Positions 1 through 8,064 of a DNA stretch of 64,000 bases are shown one piece after another. The translations under genes and the position numbers were made by a program. Numbering within the stretch: the first letter of the stretch is position 1; every line of letters starts with the position of its first letter. The stretch is from NCBI GenBank assembly GCA_963753135.1, contig CAVWBA010000015.1, forward strand, positions 1 to 64,000, given 5' to 3'. The DNA is from Roseiarcus sp963753135. Lineage in GTDB: Bacteria; Pseudomonadota; Alphaproteobacteria; Rhizobiales; Beijerinckiaceae. The notes under the pieces are model-generated. The model did not search any database. It saw only the letters and a list, made by a program, of their open reading frames with translations, and was not told the origin of the DNA.

Positions 1-1
1 T

Positions 2-109
2 CGACAAGGCGTCCAAATTCTGACCGACGGCTACCAAATCGCGACTGGCCTGGATACGGATATCTTCGTCTGTGCGCCATCCGATGGCGCTGGCCTGATC
101 CCAGTCTGA
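2..109 (+). CDS. galK: Galactokinase, C-terminal end only (runs in from the window edge)
   Basis: An open frame enters from the left edge and stops at TGA 107-109. The last residues read VCAPSDGAG, which resembles the end of bacterial galactokinases (E. coli GalK ends VCKPSQGAG). The galT remnant begins about 45 bases downstream, the usual galK-galT neighbourhood of the Leloir pathway. Only 35 codons are visible, so whether the upstream part is intact cannot be judged. The assignment rests on this short tail plus context. Confidence 0.6.
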   Translation, partial: RQGVQILTDGYQIATGLDTDIFVCAPSDGAGLIPV

Positions 110-149
110 GGAGCGGAGCGGGAGCTGGCGAGCTTCGTGGGCTCCGCGG

Positions 150-1154
150 CGCTTCCCACCGCCGCCTCAATCCGCTGACCGGCGATTGGATTTGGTGTCG
201 CCGCATCGCGCAGGGCGTCCGTGGCAGGGGAAGCGCGAGGCGACCGCAGCGCCGACTGCGCTGACCCACGATCCCAACTGCTATCTCTGCCCGGGCAATT
301 TGCGCGCCAACGGCGCTCGCAATCCCGACTACCTGCACACCTTCGTGTTCGACAATGACTTTCCCCGCGTTGCAGCCCGACGCGCCATCCCGAGCGGAAG
401 GGGAGGACCTGCTCGTCGCCAAAGGCGAATCGGAGGCGCTGCCGTGTGCTCTGCTTTTCACCGCGTCACGATCTGACCCTGTCTGGCATGGCGGTCGCCG
501 ACATCGAGCGCGTGGTCGAACGTCTCGGTCGAGGAGACGATCGCGCTGGCGGTCTGCCGACATCAACTCTGTGCAGATTTTCGAGATCGAGGCGAGATGA
601 TGGGGGCCTCGAATCCGCCATTCCCTCACGGCCAGATCTGGGCCATCGCCACCTGCCGAACGAATTGGAAAAAGAGACCCATCGCCAAAGCGAATATCTC
701 CTGCAGCATGGCCGGCCGCTGCTCCTCGACTATCTCGCGCAGGAGCTTCAGCGCGTCGAGCGCGTCGTTCTCGGCAACGCGAATTTTGTGTTCTCGTGCC
801 TTTTTAGGCGAACTGGCCGTTCGAGACCCTGATGTCCCCGCCGGGCGCCGGATCGGCGGATTTGATGAGATGAGCGCTGGCGAAAAAACTTCGCTGGCGC
901 ACGCTTTATCTCGACTGACCAAGCTTTATGATAGCCTGTTCGATGCGCCATTCCCCTATTCGATGGGCTTCCACCAGAAGCCGACCGATGGCGCCGTGCA
1001 CGCCGAATGGCAGATGCACGCGCATTTCTATCCGCCGCTCCTGCGCTCCGCGACGATCCGGAAGTCTCTGGTCGGCTTCAAAATGCTGGGCTCTCCCCAA
1101 CGGGATATCGCCCCTGAGGAGGCCGCGGCCAGGTTGAGGGAAGTGGCGGGATAG
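150..1154 (+). pseudogene. galT: Galactose-1-phosphate uridylyltransferase, multiply frameshifted
   Basis: GalT exchanges UMP between UDP-glucose and galactose-1-phosphate. Successive pieces in all three frames align in order with GalT: RRLNPLTGDW near 160, LVSPHRAGRPWQG near 190, HDPNCYLCPGN near 270 (a zinc-ligand region), the active-site area at 597-650, and a long C-terminal piece with PFPYSMGF and WQMHAHFYPPLLRSAT ending at TAG 1152-1154. At least four frame changes are needed. The active-site motif, normally H-P-H, reads P-F-P-H, so a spacer codon and the first His are disturbed. Even allowing for sequencing error this copy looks decayed. Confidence 0.85.
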
Positions 1155-1168
1155 GCCGATGCGGCGAG

Positions 1169-1182
1169 ATTTGGCGCGCCCG
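1169..1182. repeat. Short copy of the tRNA-Arg 3' end flank (att-like, weakest copy)
   Basis: Fourteen bases (atttggcgcgcccg) are identical to the 3' end and flank of tRNA-Arg at 5336-5349 and lie in the same orientation. The core contains the 8-base palindrome ggcgcgcc, so chance is possible for this copy alone. It fits a series with 2523 and 3312. Confidence 0.4.
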
Positions 1183-1361
1183 CACGGTCCGGTCGAGTAC
1201 GCGGATTAGTTACTCCAGTGTGAGTCCGTCACAGCGACCTGCACGAGACGGAGATACCCACGAGGAAAAGGTTTCTCTGCCACGGTCAACGGACAAGCGC
1301 ATGTCTTTGCTGCGCCTCGTTTGATCCTTCGATGATGAAGTCCATTGCGCGGGAGGAATCG

Positions 1362-2375
1362 ATGGTCAATGTAAAGGTCCCTGACAATCCCGTGCAGAAG
1401 CGCGGGCTGTGGCGGCCCAAGGGTGGCCGAGAAATTCCGGTGCTGGAATCTGATGACTGGTCGACGATTGCGGCGCGGGAACATTTGGATGTTTCGGCGT
1501 TGATCGACTTCAATTTCCACACGCACGTTCCCCGAAGAGATCAACTGGTACCTGCAGGAACTCATAGGTTGCCGCCGGAGCAAAGACGGACGAAATTACA
1601 CCTTTCTGGGCGCTGACCCGAAGAAGCTCAAAATCTACGTTCCTATCGCGCCCCCGCCGCCCTGTCCCAACGACATCGGCAAGTCGTTCGAGATTGAAAT
1701 CAAAGAGGCGGTCCGCACAAGGCATCAGAGCATTGACGTCGCCAACCGGTTTTTCCGCACCGTCGGCGCGGTCGGGCGCACCGGCCGTTTCGTTCCGACG
1801 ATCATCGACACCAAGTACTGGTTCGCCAAGCTCTATGAAATCACCACCGGCTTCGAGATCAGCGCCGCAGGAGATTACAAGCACCCGGGCTTCGTCCTGC
1901 ACTTCATTCCGATCTTTTACAACATGTACAATAGCGCGCTGGAAGCGTGGGACCACGGCGGCGCCGGGATTTCAGATAAGTGGCGCGATCATTTCACAAA
2001 GACCGGCCGACCAGACAACAATTCGCTAGTGGGTTGGACGGAAGGGGTGATAACCAGCCTCATCACCGGCGTTAACGCTCACATCCGTGGCGAATGGGCC
2101 AGGCGCTGGAGGCCGCCTATCGCTCCTACACTACGAAATACTGCCTCGATCCAGCAGCAACGCCGTTGGATACCTATAAGGACGACTTCTTCGCCATGGG
2201 CGCCGTTTTCAATCAGGCGCGACTGGCGGCAATGTCACTGGTGTCGTCCCTCGGCCCGATCAACGAGGCTGGGGTGAAAGTCGGGGATGCGCTCGGGGCT
2301 GGCCTCAGCGTAGACCAGGTCAACCAGTGGCGCGCGGAAGCGTGGGCTGAGGCCAAGCGGCGTCTGGGGCGGTAG
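1362..2375 (+). pseudogene. DUF5995-like conserved protein, two frameshifts
   Basis: The ATG at 1362 has a good ribosome site (GGAGG at 1352-1356). The frame reads to the run of four C at 1530-1533, where an extra base breaks it: HTHVPRRD instead of the expected HTHVPEEINWYL. The second frame runs from 1534 to about 2090 and includes YWFAKLYEITTGFEI and NSALEAWDHGG. A lost base near 2090 moves it to the third piece, MGQALEAAYRSY to the TAG at 2373-2375. Joined, the product is about 338 residues with no signal peptide. The YWFAKLYEIT and AxxAW patterns resemble DUF5995 proteins, whose function is unknown. This assignment is tentative. It sits between two tRNA-end repeats. Confidence 0.55.
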
Positions 2376-2500
2376 CAGAAGCCAGCGGAGAAGACCTTCC
2401 TGTCCAAGGAGCCGCCATCCGCCCAAGCGGCTCCTTTGAACCAGGCCTGATCCTGCGCCATCGCTTGGCCGATGGCGCGCTTTCGGTCGCATGCAGTCCT

Positions 2501-2520
2501 GAGCACCCAGTTTCATCCTG
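2501..2520. repeat. Left arm of a 20-base inverted repeat
   Basis: The 20 bases gagcacccagtttcatcctg match the reverse complement of 3337-3356 at 18 of 20 positions, including 15 in a row. The pair brackets an 856-base segment carrying the His-rich gene. It looks like a terminal inverted repeat, but no transposase and no clear target duplication are seen. Confidence 0.65.
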
Positions 2521-2522
2521 CA

Positions 2523-2543
2523 TGGTGGGTATTTGGCGCGCCC
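2523..2543. repeat. tRNA-Arg 3' end flank, partial direct copy
   Basis: This 21-base stretch differs from 5328-5348 (the 3' flank and CCA/acceptor end of tRNA-Arg) at one position. The orientation is the same as the tRNA locus. Chance is unlikely at this length. It is best explained as an attachment-site relic at the tRNA end. Confidence 0.65.
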
Positions 2544-2652
2544 AAGGGGATAGCTTGATCTTAGGCGCCCGCTCGGGGTACCAAGCCATAGAAAAAACTC
2601 GAAAACTCGATTTTGAGCGATAGCGGTTCACCAAGCTAAAGGAGTTGGTCTC

Positions 2653-3133
2653 ATGGCATTCAGCAATCTTCTTCTGTCCGTGGCGGCGGTCGGGACGACG
2701 ACGCTCGCGTTGGCCATCGCCGCTCCGGCATCTGCGCAAGAGCACTACGCGCACAATCACTATCACCACTACGTCTATCATCACCACTACGCCTACCATC
2801 ACCCGGGTCGCCAGATCGTCGTTCATGCACAAGAGCCGGTGGTCGTGCAGCCGGCCTACACCTGGGGACCCGTGGCGGCGGTCGGCACCCTCGTGGGTGG
2901 AACCGGCCAGGCCGTTGCGGGACTCTTACCGGCGCCGGCGCGGTTGTGGGCAGTTTCGTGGGCGGAGTGCTTGGCGGCACGGCGGCGCTCTTCGGCTCCC
3001 CGCCGACCTACGCATATGGCGCTCCGTTTGCAGCGCCGTTCAATGCGGCCGGGGCAGTGGCCGGGCGCCGTTCCAGGCGGTGGGCGGCGCCTTCGGAGGG
3101 CCGCAATCCGCGCCCGCCCCCGCCGCCTACTGA
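2653..3133 (+). pseudogene. Exported His-rich, glycine-zipper-like protein, two frameshifts
   Basis: The ATG at 2653 follows an AAAGGAG site. Residues 1-28 form a signal peptide ending ASAQ. A His/Tyr-rich stretch follows (several HYHHY and YHHH units around residues 30-55), which could bind metal. The next part is rich in glycine and small residues (VGSFVGGVLGG), typical of a membrane-inserting glycine zipper. The frame must change near 2925 and again near 3062 to keep this character to the TGA at 3131-3133. Family and function are not recognised. The gene lies inside the 2501-3356 inverted-repeat segment. Confidence 0.5.
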
Positions 3134-3311
3134 GCCAGTTCCGGCTATACCTTAGCGGCTGAGCGAAAGACTTGGCCGCATCCATGAGCTCGGGTGCGAT
3201 CGGATCGATGAAATAGCCAAAGCCGGCGTGCTCGACTTCGATGCCGAGCGCTCGGCCGCTATGAGCGCGCGGACGATATATCCGCGCGGCCGGCGCCCCA
3301 GTTTTGTTTCC

Positions 3312-3342
3312 GAGTGGTGGAAAATGGCGCGCCCGACAGGAT
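3312..3342. repeat. tRNA-Arg 3' end, partial direct copy
   Basis: The stretch gagtggtgg at 3312-3320 and the 18 bases tggcgcgcccgacaggat at 3325-3342 match 5325-5333 and 5339-5356 of the tRNA-Arg locus. They are separated by a slightly altered A-rich spacer. The copy includes the CCA end, the discriminator, the acceptor strand and part of the T stem, then diverges. It is the strongest of the three relic copies. The surrounding gene-free stretch, 3134-3472, holds this copy and the inverted-repeat arm, and I see nothing else in it. Confidence 0.75.
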
Positions 3343-3356
3343 GAAACTGGGCACTC
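3337..3356. repeat. Right arm of the 20-base inverted repeat
   Basis: The arm overlaps the end of the tRNA-derived copy and pairs with 2501-2520 (18 of 20 bases complementary). Confidence 0.65.
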
Positions 3357-3472
3357 TTATGTCATTGTTATTTCGAATAATTCATAAAAACGCATCGGTA
3401 CAGGTTCAAAGGTCCGCTGTCGACCTGTTTGCCGCCCTCCCCCGCGCGAAGCGTCATGGCCGCAAACGACTT

Positions 3473-3922
3473 TCACTTGAGCGTTGACATCACAACGTAC
3501 GAAGTGATGTGCGCCACGCCGGGCAGCGCCGTAAGGCAATCGGCATGAAAAGTCTCGTAGCTCGCCAGATCCGAGACTGCGACCCGGAGCAGATAGTCGA
3601 AGGCGCCGGCAATGTGGTGGACCTCAAGTATGCCGGGGAGCTGCGTGACGGCTTTCTGGAAGGCTTGAACGTCGCTGCGCACGTGACGCTCCAACTGCAC
3701 GGCGGCAAAGACAGTGAATGACTGACCCAGGACTGCCGGGTCGATGTCGGCGCGGTAGCCTCTAATAACGCCACGCTGTTCCAGTTCTCGCTGCCGGCGC
3801 TGACAACTCGATGGCGATAGGCCGACCGTCTCGGCAAGTTCGATGCTGGTTCTTCGCGCATCCCGTCGCAGCGCATGCAGGATTTTCTCGTCAAACGGAT
3901 CAATTTCACCGATTTTGTGCAT
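3473..3922 (-). CDS. Lrp/AsnC-family transcription regulator
   Basis: This 149-residue protein has the standard size of the family. The N-terminal helix-turn-helix spans about residues 10-60 (DPFDEKILHALRRDAR, then VGLSPSSCQRRQRELE). The C-terminal RAM ligand-binding fold starts near residue 65 and includes VHHIAGAFDYLLRV. It is transcribed divergently from the PLP lyase at 4017, with about 94 bases between the starts. Such pairs commonly have the regulator control the adjacent amino-acid gene in response to that amino acid. Regulation of the lyase is therefore inferred, not shown. Confidence 0.9.
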   Translation of the reverse strand: MHKIGEIDPFDEKILHALRRDARRTSIELAETVGLSPSSCQRRQRELEQRGVIRGYRADIDPAVLGQSFTVFAAVQLERHVRSDVQAFQKAVTQLPGILEVHHIAGAFDYLLRVAVSDLASYETFHADCLTALPGVAHITSYVVMSTLK

Positions 3923-4016
3923 AAATGTGGTTCTTTGCGCTCAATTTCGAAGAATCTAAGCTCACAATTTCGCATATCCTTCAAGGGTGCGAAAGCTATT
4001 ACGGGAGGACGATGCG

Positions 4017-5223
4017 ATGACGGAAAATTCTTGCGGGATCGACACCCGGCTTCAACATCCGAGGATTGGGGCGGCGTCAGGCGGTGAGCCAGTAAGTCCG
4101 CCTGTGTATCAAAGCTCGACTTATGTCTTGCCAACCCCGGAACTTGGGGCTGAAATCGCGGCCAGCTGGCACCCGCAACGCTTCTATACCCGGTATGGGT
4201 CGCCCAATGTCGCGCATGTCGAGGCCATCGTCGCTGATCTGGAGGGGGCCGAGAGCGCGGTCGCCGTCGGCTCCGGCATGGCGGCAATTGCGGCGGCAAT
4301 CCTAAGCAACGTGCGCGCGGGCGATCACGTCGTCGCACAAACCGCACACTACACAGCAGCGCTTACCCTTCTCACGGAATGGCTGCCGCGACAGGGCGTG
4401 GAAGTCACGCAGGTCGACCAGACTGACATCGAGGCGTTCCGCCACGCGATTGGTCCGAGGACGCGCCTCGTCTACACAGAGACTCCGACCAATCCCGACT
4501 ATGGCGCTAACGGACCTCGAAGCTGTTTCGGCGCTGGCCCGCGCGCAGGGCGCGATTGTCGTCACGGACAACACATTTGCTTCGAGCTTCAACCAGCTTC
4601 CGCTTACCCTCGGCGTCGATCTCGTTGTGCACTCCGCCACAAAATACCTCAATGGCCACAGCGATGTAACCGCCGGTGTCGTCGCTGGGTCGCGAGAACT
4701 CATCGAGCCGGTTTGGGAATACGCCCGTGTGCATGGTCCTGTGCTGCATCCGATGGAGGCGTGGCTGCTCGGGCGCGGGCTCAAGACCTATGCGCTGCGT
4801 CTGCGCCAGCACAATCAATCAGGGGTCCTAGTGGCCGAAGCGCTTGCCAAGGCGAGCGGCATCGCGAAGGTCCACTATCCAGGCCTGGCGTCGCATCCGC
4901 AACACGAACTCGCACGGCGGCAAATGCCGGGCGGCTATGCCGGCATGATGTCCTTCGAGGTCGCGGGACCGACTGCGGAAGAACGTTTCAAGCGGGCTCA
5001 GAGCGTGTTGCGGAAAGTGCGGCTATGTACCTCGGCGGCCAGTCTCGGTGGCACTGAGACTTTGATCACGCACCCCGCCTCGATGATTTTCTCGCATCAA
5101 TCGCCCGATCAGCTTGCTGCTGCCGGCGTCGAGCCGGGCCTGCTGCGGCTATCGGTTGGCCTGGAGCATTACCAAGATATCGTCGACGATCTTATTGTTG
5201 CGCTTTCAAGCGTCGGCCGGTGA
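4017..5223 (+). CDS. Cystathionine/methionine gamma-lyase-type PLP enzyme, one frameshift
   Basis: This is a Cys/Met metabolism PLP enzyme of fold type I. The ATG at 4017 has GGAGG about nine bases upstream. Visible marks are TRYGSPN near residue 62, GSGMAAI near 89, ETPTNP near 160 and the PLP lysine motif SATKYLNGHSDV. G4497 is an extra base: removing it restores TNPTMALTDLEA, typical of the family. The joined length is about 400 residues, as expected. Substrate choice (cystathionine, methionine or O-acyl-homoserine) cannot be settled from sequence. The divergent Lrp gene suggests an amino-acid-responsive catabolic role. The one-base break is probably a sequence error. Confidence 0.85.
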
Positions 5224-5338
5224 GGAGTTGGGTTGACCGGCCGCGAAAACTCTTCTCATAGTGTGATCAATGATGGGGTCCGATATTGCTGTCCTCAGAG
5301 GTCGGAGTGCCCATCTTTGTTCTGGAGTGGTGGGAATT

Positions 5339-5415
5339 TGGCGCGCCCGACAGGATTCGAACCTGTGGCCTCTGCCTTCGGAGGGCAACGCTCTATCCAG
5401 CTGAGCTACGGGCGC
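5339..5415 (-). tRNA. tRNA-Arg, anticodon CCG
   Basis: The minus strand folds into a full cloverleaf of 77 bases with an encoded CCA. The acceptor stem is GCGCCCG/CGGGCGC, the D arm contains AGCTCAGCTGGAT, the anticodon loop is CTCCGAA (anticodon CCG), and the T arm contains GGTTCGAATCC. The 3' end lies at 5339, facing the accessory genes on the left. It is the source of the partial repeats at 3312, 2523 and 1169. Confidence 0.95.
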
Positions 5416-5570
5416 GTTGGTTGGTCTCTTAGCCGAATTCCGCTCTCAAGGGAAACGGCCGCATGCGCAAGACCTGCGCCCCCTTGAGACGATGCGGATC
5501 GAGGGCGCTTGACGAGGGCCCGCCGGCGCCGCCTTTTGCTTGGCCTTTCGTCGGCTCGAGAGGGAGCGCT

Positions 5571-6353
5571 TTGCGCGGTTTCGTCATCATCCCGCTCATA
5601 GTCGCGGCGCTGTTCGGACTTCTCGTCTGCGCGCCTGCCGAGGCGGACGAACTGGTCAAGTTCACAAGCGCCGGCCAGGGCGAGCCGATCCAGGGCTATC
5701 TGACGAGGCCCAAGGGCGCAGGCCCTTTCCCGGCCGTCGTTCTTCTGCACAGCTGTCTCGGCCTCCCGGCGGCGCGCGCTGCGATCGGCGAGCGGATCGC
5801 GACCTGGGGCTATGTCGCTCTATACGTCGACGACTTTGCGACTCGCGGCCTTAAGGAAACCTGCGCCGTCGACTTCAAGCCAGCCGTGGCCGACGCTTAT
5901 GGCGCTCTCGCCTATCTGGCCAGCCTTCCTTACGTCGATGCTGAGCGCGTCGCGGCGGTCGGGTTTTCGCAGGGAGGCGACACGGCGCTTAAGATCGCCA
6001 CGGGCGGCGGGACGAGGTCGGCGGGCGACCAGGGCGCGGTCTTTAAGGCCGCGGCGGCTTTTTATCCTCCGTGCGCCAATGTCGCGGGCGCTGCGGCCGA
6101 CATCCCGACCCTGATCCTCGTAGGCGCGAAGGACGAGGTGACGCCGGCGGCGGATTGCGCCGAACTGGCGAAGCGGCAAGAGCCAGGCATGGTGAGGTTC
6201 GTCGCCTATCCGGGCGCGGCCCACGGCTTTGACCTTGCAGAGTTTGGCGCGGGCGCAAAGGTCATGGGGATGACGCTCGCCTATGACCGCAATGCGGCTC
6301 AGCGATCTTGGAAGGAGCTGCGCGCCTTCCTGGCGGCTCGGCTCAAGCGCTAG
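5571..6353 (+). CDS. Exported dienelactone hydrolase-family alpha/beta hydrolase
   Basis: I chose TTG 5571, which has a GAGAGGGAG site just upstream and opens directly on a signal peptide (IIPLIVAALFGLLVCAPAEA). A longer ATG start at 5463 would give a poor N-terminus. The mature part is a dienelactone-hydrolase fold: LLHSCLG near residue 60, the nucleophile elbow GFSQGG (Ser, where classical dienelactone hydrolases have Cys), the acid Asp in VGAKDEVTP, and His in AAHGFD. All three triad members are present. The substrate is unknown and the location is probably periplasmic. It is the first gene to the right of the tRNA. Confidence 0.85.
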   Translation: MRGFVIIPLIVAALFGLLVCAPAEADELVKFTSAGQGEPIQGYLTRPKGAGPFPAVVLLHSCLGLPAARAAIGERIATWGYVALYVDDFATRGLKETCAVDFKPAVADAYGALAYLASLPYVDAERVAAVGFSQGGDTALKIATGGGTRSAGDQGAVFKAAAAFYPPCANVAGAAADIPTLILVGAKDEVTPAADCAELAKRQEPGMVRFVAYPGAAHGFDLAEFGAGAKVMGMTLAYDRNAAQRSWKELRAFLAARLKR

Positions 6354-6460
6354 GCCCGATTCGCCGCTCCCTGTGGTTGGCGTGAGGCTTGCCCCGATTC
6401 CGGACAAATTTGTGGTAGACACCGCCCGAATCGTTGAGACGCTCGATTGAAGGAGCCTTG

Positions 6461-7288
6461 ATGCTCAGACGCGAATTTCTGCTTGGCGCGGCCGCCGCCG
6501 TCGCCGCCTCCGCGCCGGCTGTCGCCCTGGCCGCCGAGGGGCCGCCGCTTTCGAGCAAGGCCGCATTCGTCGCCTGGATGACGGCCAATCGCCCGGCGGA
6601 GGATCCCAAATATCTCGAGCGGCGCTGGGACCGCTACCAGGTGGTGATCAGCTTCAATGACCTCTGGACCTCCGCCGACAAGCGCGCCTTCCTGATGACG
6701 CCGCGTCAGGAGTTCTGCCTGCCCGAGGACCGGGACAACGCCTATGTCGGGCACTATCTCGATATCGGTTTCGGCGTCACCATCACGCCGCCCGGCACGA
6801 TGGGCCGCATGACCAGCGCGCTCGAAATTCGCAATAGCGACAAGGTGCTCGAGATCGGCACGGGCTCCGGCTTTCAGTCGGCGCTGCTCACCTATCTCAC
6901 GCCTCATGTCCATTCGATCGAAATCATTCCCGAGCTCGCCGCGCGCACACGCGGCGTCTACGACCGCTTGATCGGGGCAGGCTATCGCGAATATTCCGTG
7001 ATCACGACCCGAAGCGCCGACGGCTATTACGGATGGGAAGAGGCGGCGCCGTTTGACAAGATCATCGTCACCTGCGGCATCGACCACATCCCGCCGCCGC
7101 TCTTGCAGCAATTGAAGCCGAGCGGCATCATGGTCATTCCCGTGGGTCCGCCCGGGGCGCAGCATATCCTCAAGGTAGTCAAGAAGGTCGGCGCGGACGG
7201 GGCGCTTTCGGTCGCGCGCTCGGACATTTTCGGCGGCAAGGTCATTCCCTTCGTGCCGCTCAGCGGCGGCCACCAGAGCGAAGGCTGA
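6461..7288 (+). CDS. Exported protein-L-isoaspartate O-methyltransferase-like protein
   Basis: The ATG at 6461 has AAGGAG at 6450-6455. The N-terminus, MLRREFLLGAAAAVAAS, looks like a Tat-type or Sec signal ending ALAAEG. The body is an SAM-binding PCMT fold with motif I VLEIGTGSGFQSALL, VHSIEIIPELA, and FDKIIVTCGIDHIPPPLL. Classical PCMT repairs isoaspartyl damage in the cytoplasm. An exported version is unusual because SAM is not expected in the periplasm, so this one may be held inside or act differently. About 275 residues, against about 210-220 for cytoplasmic Pcm. Confidence 0.8.
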   Translation: MLRREFLLGAAAAVAASAPAVALAAEGPPLSSKAAFVAWMTANRPAEDPKYLERRWDRYQVVISFNDLWTSADKRAFLMTPRQEFCLPEDRDNAYVGHYLDIGFGVTITPPGTMGRMTSALEIRNSDKVLEIGTGSGFQSALLTYLTPHVHSIEIIPELAARTRGVYDRLIGAGYREYSVITTRSADGYYGWEEAAPFDKIIVTCGIDHIPPPLLQQLKPSGIMVIPVGPPGAQHILKVVKKVGADGALSVARSDIFGGKVIPFVPLSGGHQSEG

Positions 7289-7402
7289 CCGCCAGCGTGG
7301 GCGTTTAACCTTAGAAAGTTAAGGCCGCCGCCATTAGACCGCCACAGGCGAGTGGTTGAGGTTCCCCGCGAGCGGGCCGTTAAAATAAGAGAGGTCGTAT
7401 CG

Positions 7403-7672
7403 ATGGGTAAGGTGCTCAATGTGGCGGTGGCCGCGGCAATTCTCAGTGCGGCTACAGCTGCGTTTGCGGCGGAAGCGCCTCACATAACGACTGGAAGAAT
7501 CAAGTCCGTCGACCTGATGCAGCATGTCATCACATTGGACAACGGCTCGACCTACAAGGTCGCTCGGGGCGTCGACATCAGGCGCATGAGGCGCGGCGAG
7601 AAGGTCACGGTGACCACCTCCGGGTTCGGCGGCGCCGTCGAGGCCTCTGCGATCACGCCGGTGATCGATTGA
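7403..7672 (+). CDS. DUF1344 small periplasmic protein
   Basis: This 89-residue protein has a clear signal peptide (AAAILSAATAAFAAEA). The short beta-rich mature part has TTGRIKSVDLMQHVITLDNG and a basic turn, RRMRRGEKVTV, the pattern of DUF1344. The family is common in rhizobia and its function is unknown. The ATG at 7403 follows AGAGAGG. It is a single gene; the next gene on its right is convergent and overlaps its end by about 20 bases. Confidence 0.8.
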   Translation: MGKVLNVAVAAAILSAATAAFAAEAPHITTGRIKSVDLMQHVITLDNGSTYKVARGVDIRRMRRGEKVTVTTSGFGGAVEASAITPVID

Positions 7673-8004
7673 CCTTCGAGGCCTGGGCCTTCGCCTCGGG
7701 AGGCGCCGGCGCTTCGCCCATCTCGGCTGCCTTCCCGTCGCCCAGCGCCTTCGATTCCCGCATGGCGAGTTCGATCGAGCCGCTCCGCGGCGGCGACCTC
7801 GTCGGAGGACGTCGGCGTTTCCGCTTGAGGCGGGGGCTTCTCGGACATGAGGTTCGCCGCCAGGAGTAGCGTCGATCCGAGCGTCATGACCACAATGAGT
7901 TGAAGCTTGCGCCTTGCGGCGAGTGCGTCGAGTTCGCCTTTCGTGCGCTCGGCGCCGAGGAGGGCGTCCTGCAGGCGCGCCATCCGCGCGTCCGCTTGCC
8001 GCAT
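7653..8004 (-). CDS. Small membrane-anchored coiled-coil protein, probable frameshift
   Basis: From the ATG at 8004 the frame gives a charged N-terminal helix (RMARLQDALLGAERTKGELDA, about residues 7-27), one membrane segment (LIVVMTLGSTLLLAANL) and a Pro/Glu-rich tail. Near 7775 the reading frame seems to change: the alternative frame continues as ELAMRESKALGDG and a Lys/Ala/Glu tail to the TGA at 7653-7655. Without a shift the frame runs on to 7552 through the whole end of the DUF1344 gene, which is less likely. No family is recognised. Confidence 0.4.
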
Positions 8005-8064
8005 GGTCTCGGCCTCATTTAGCGTGCTTGAGGGCGCCGCGACGCGGCCAGGAACGGGGCGAGA

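Noticed and set aside
3923..4016. A SAM riboswitch before the PLP lyase
   Set aside because: Only 94 bases lie between the divergent starts, with no recognisable SAM-II type pseudoknot. The neighbouring Lrp gene is the likelier regulator.
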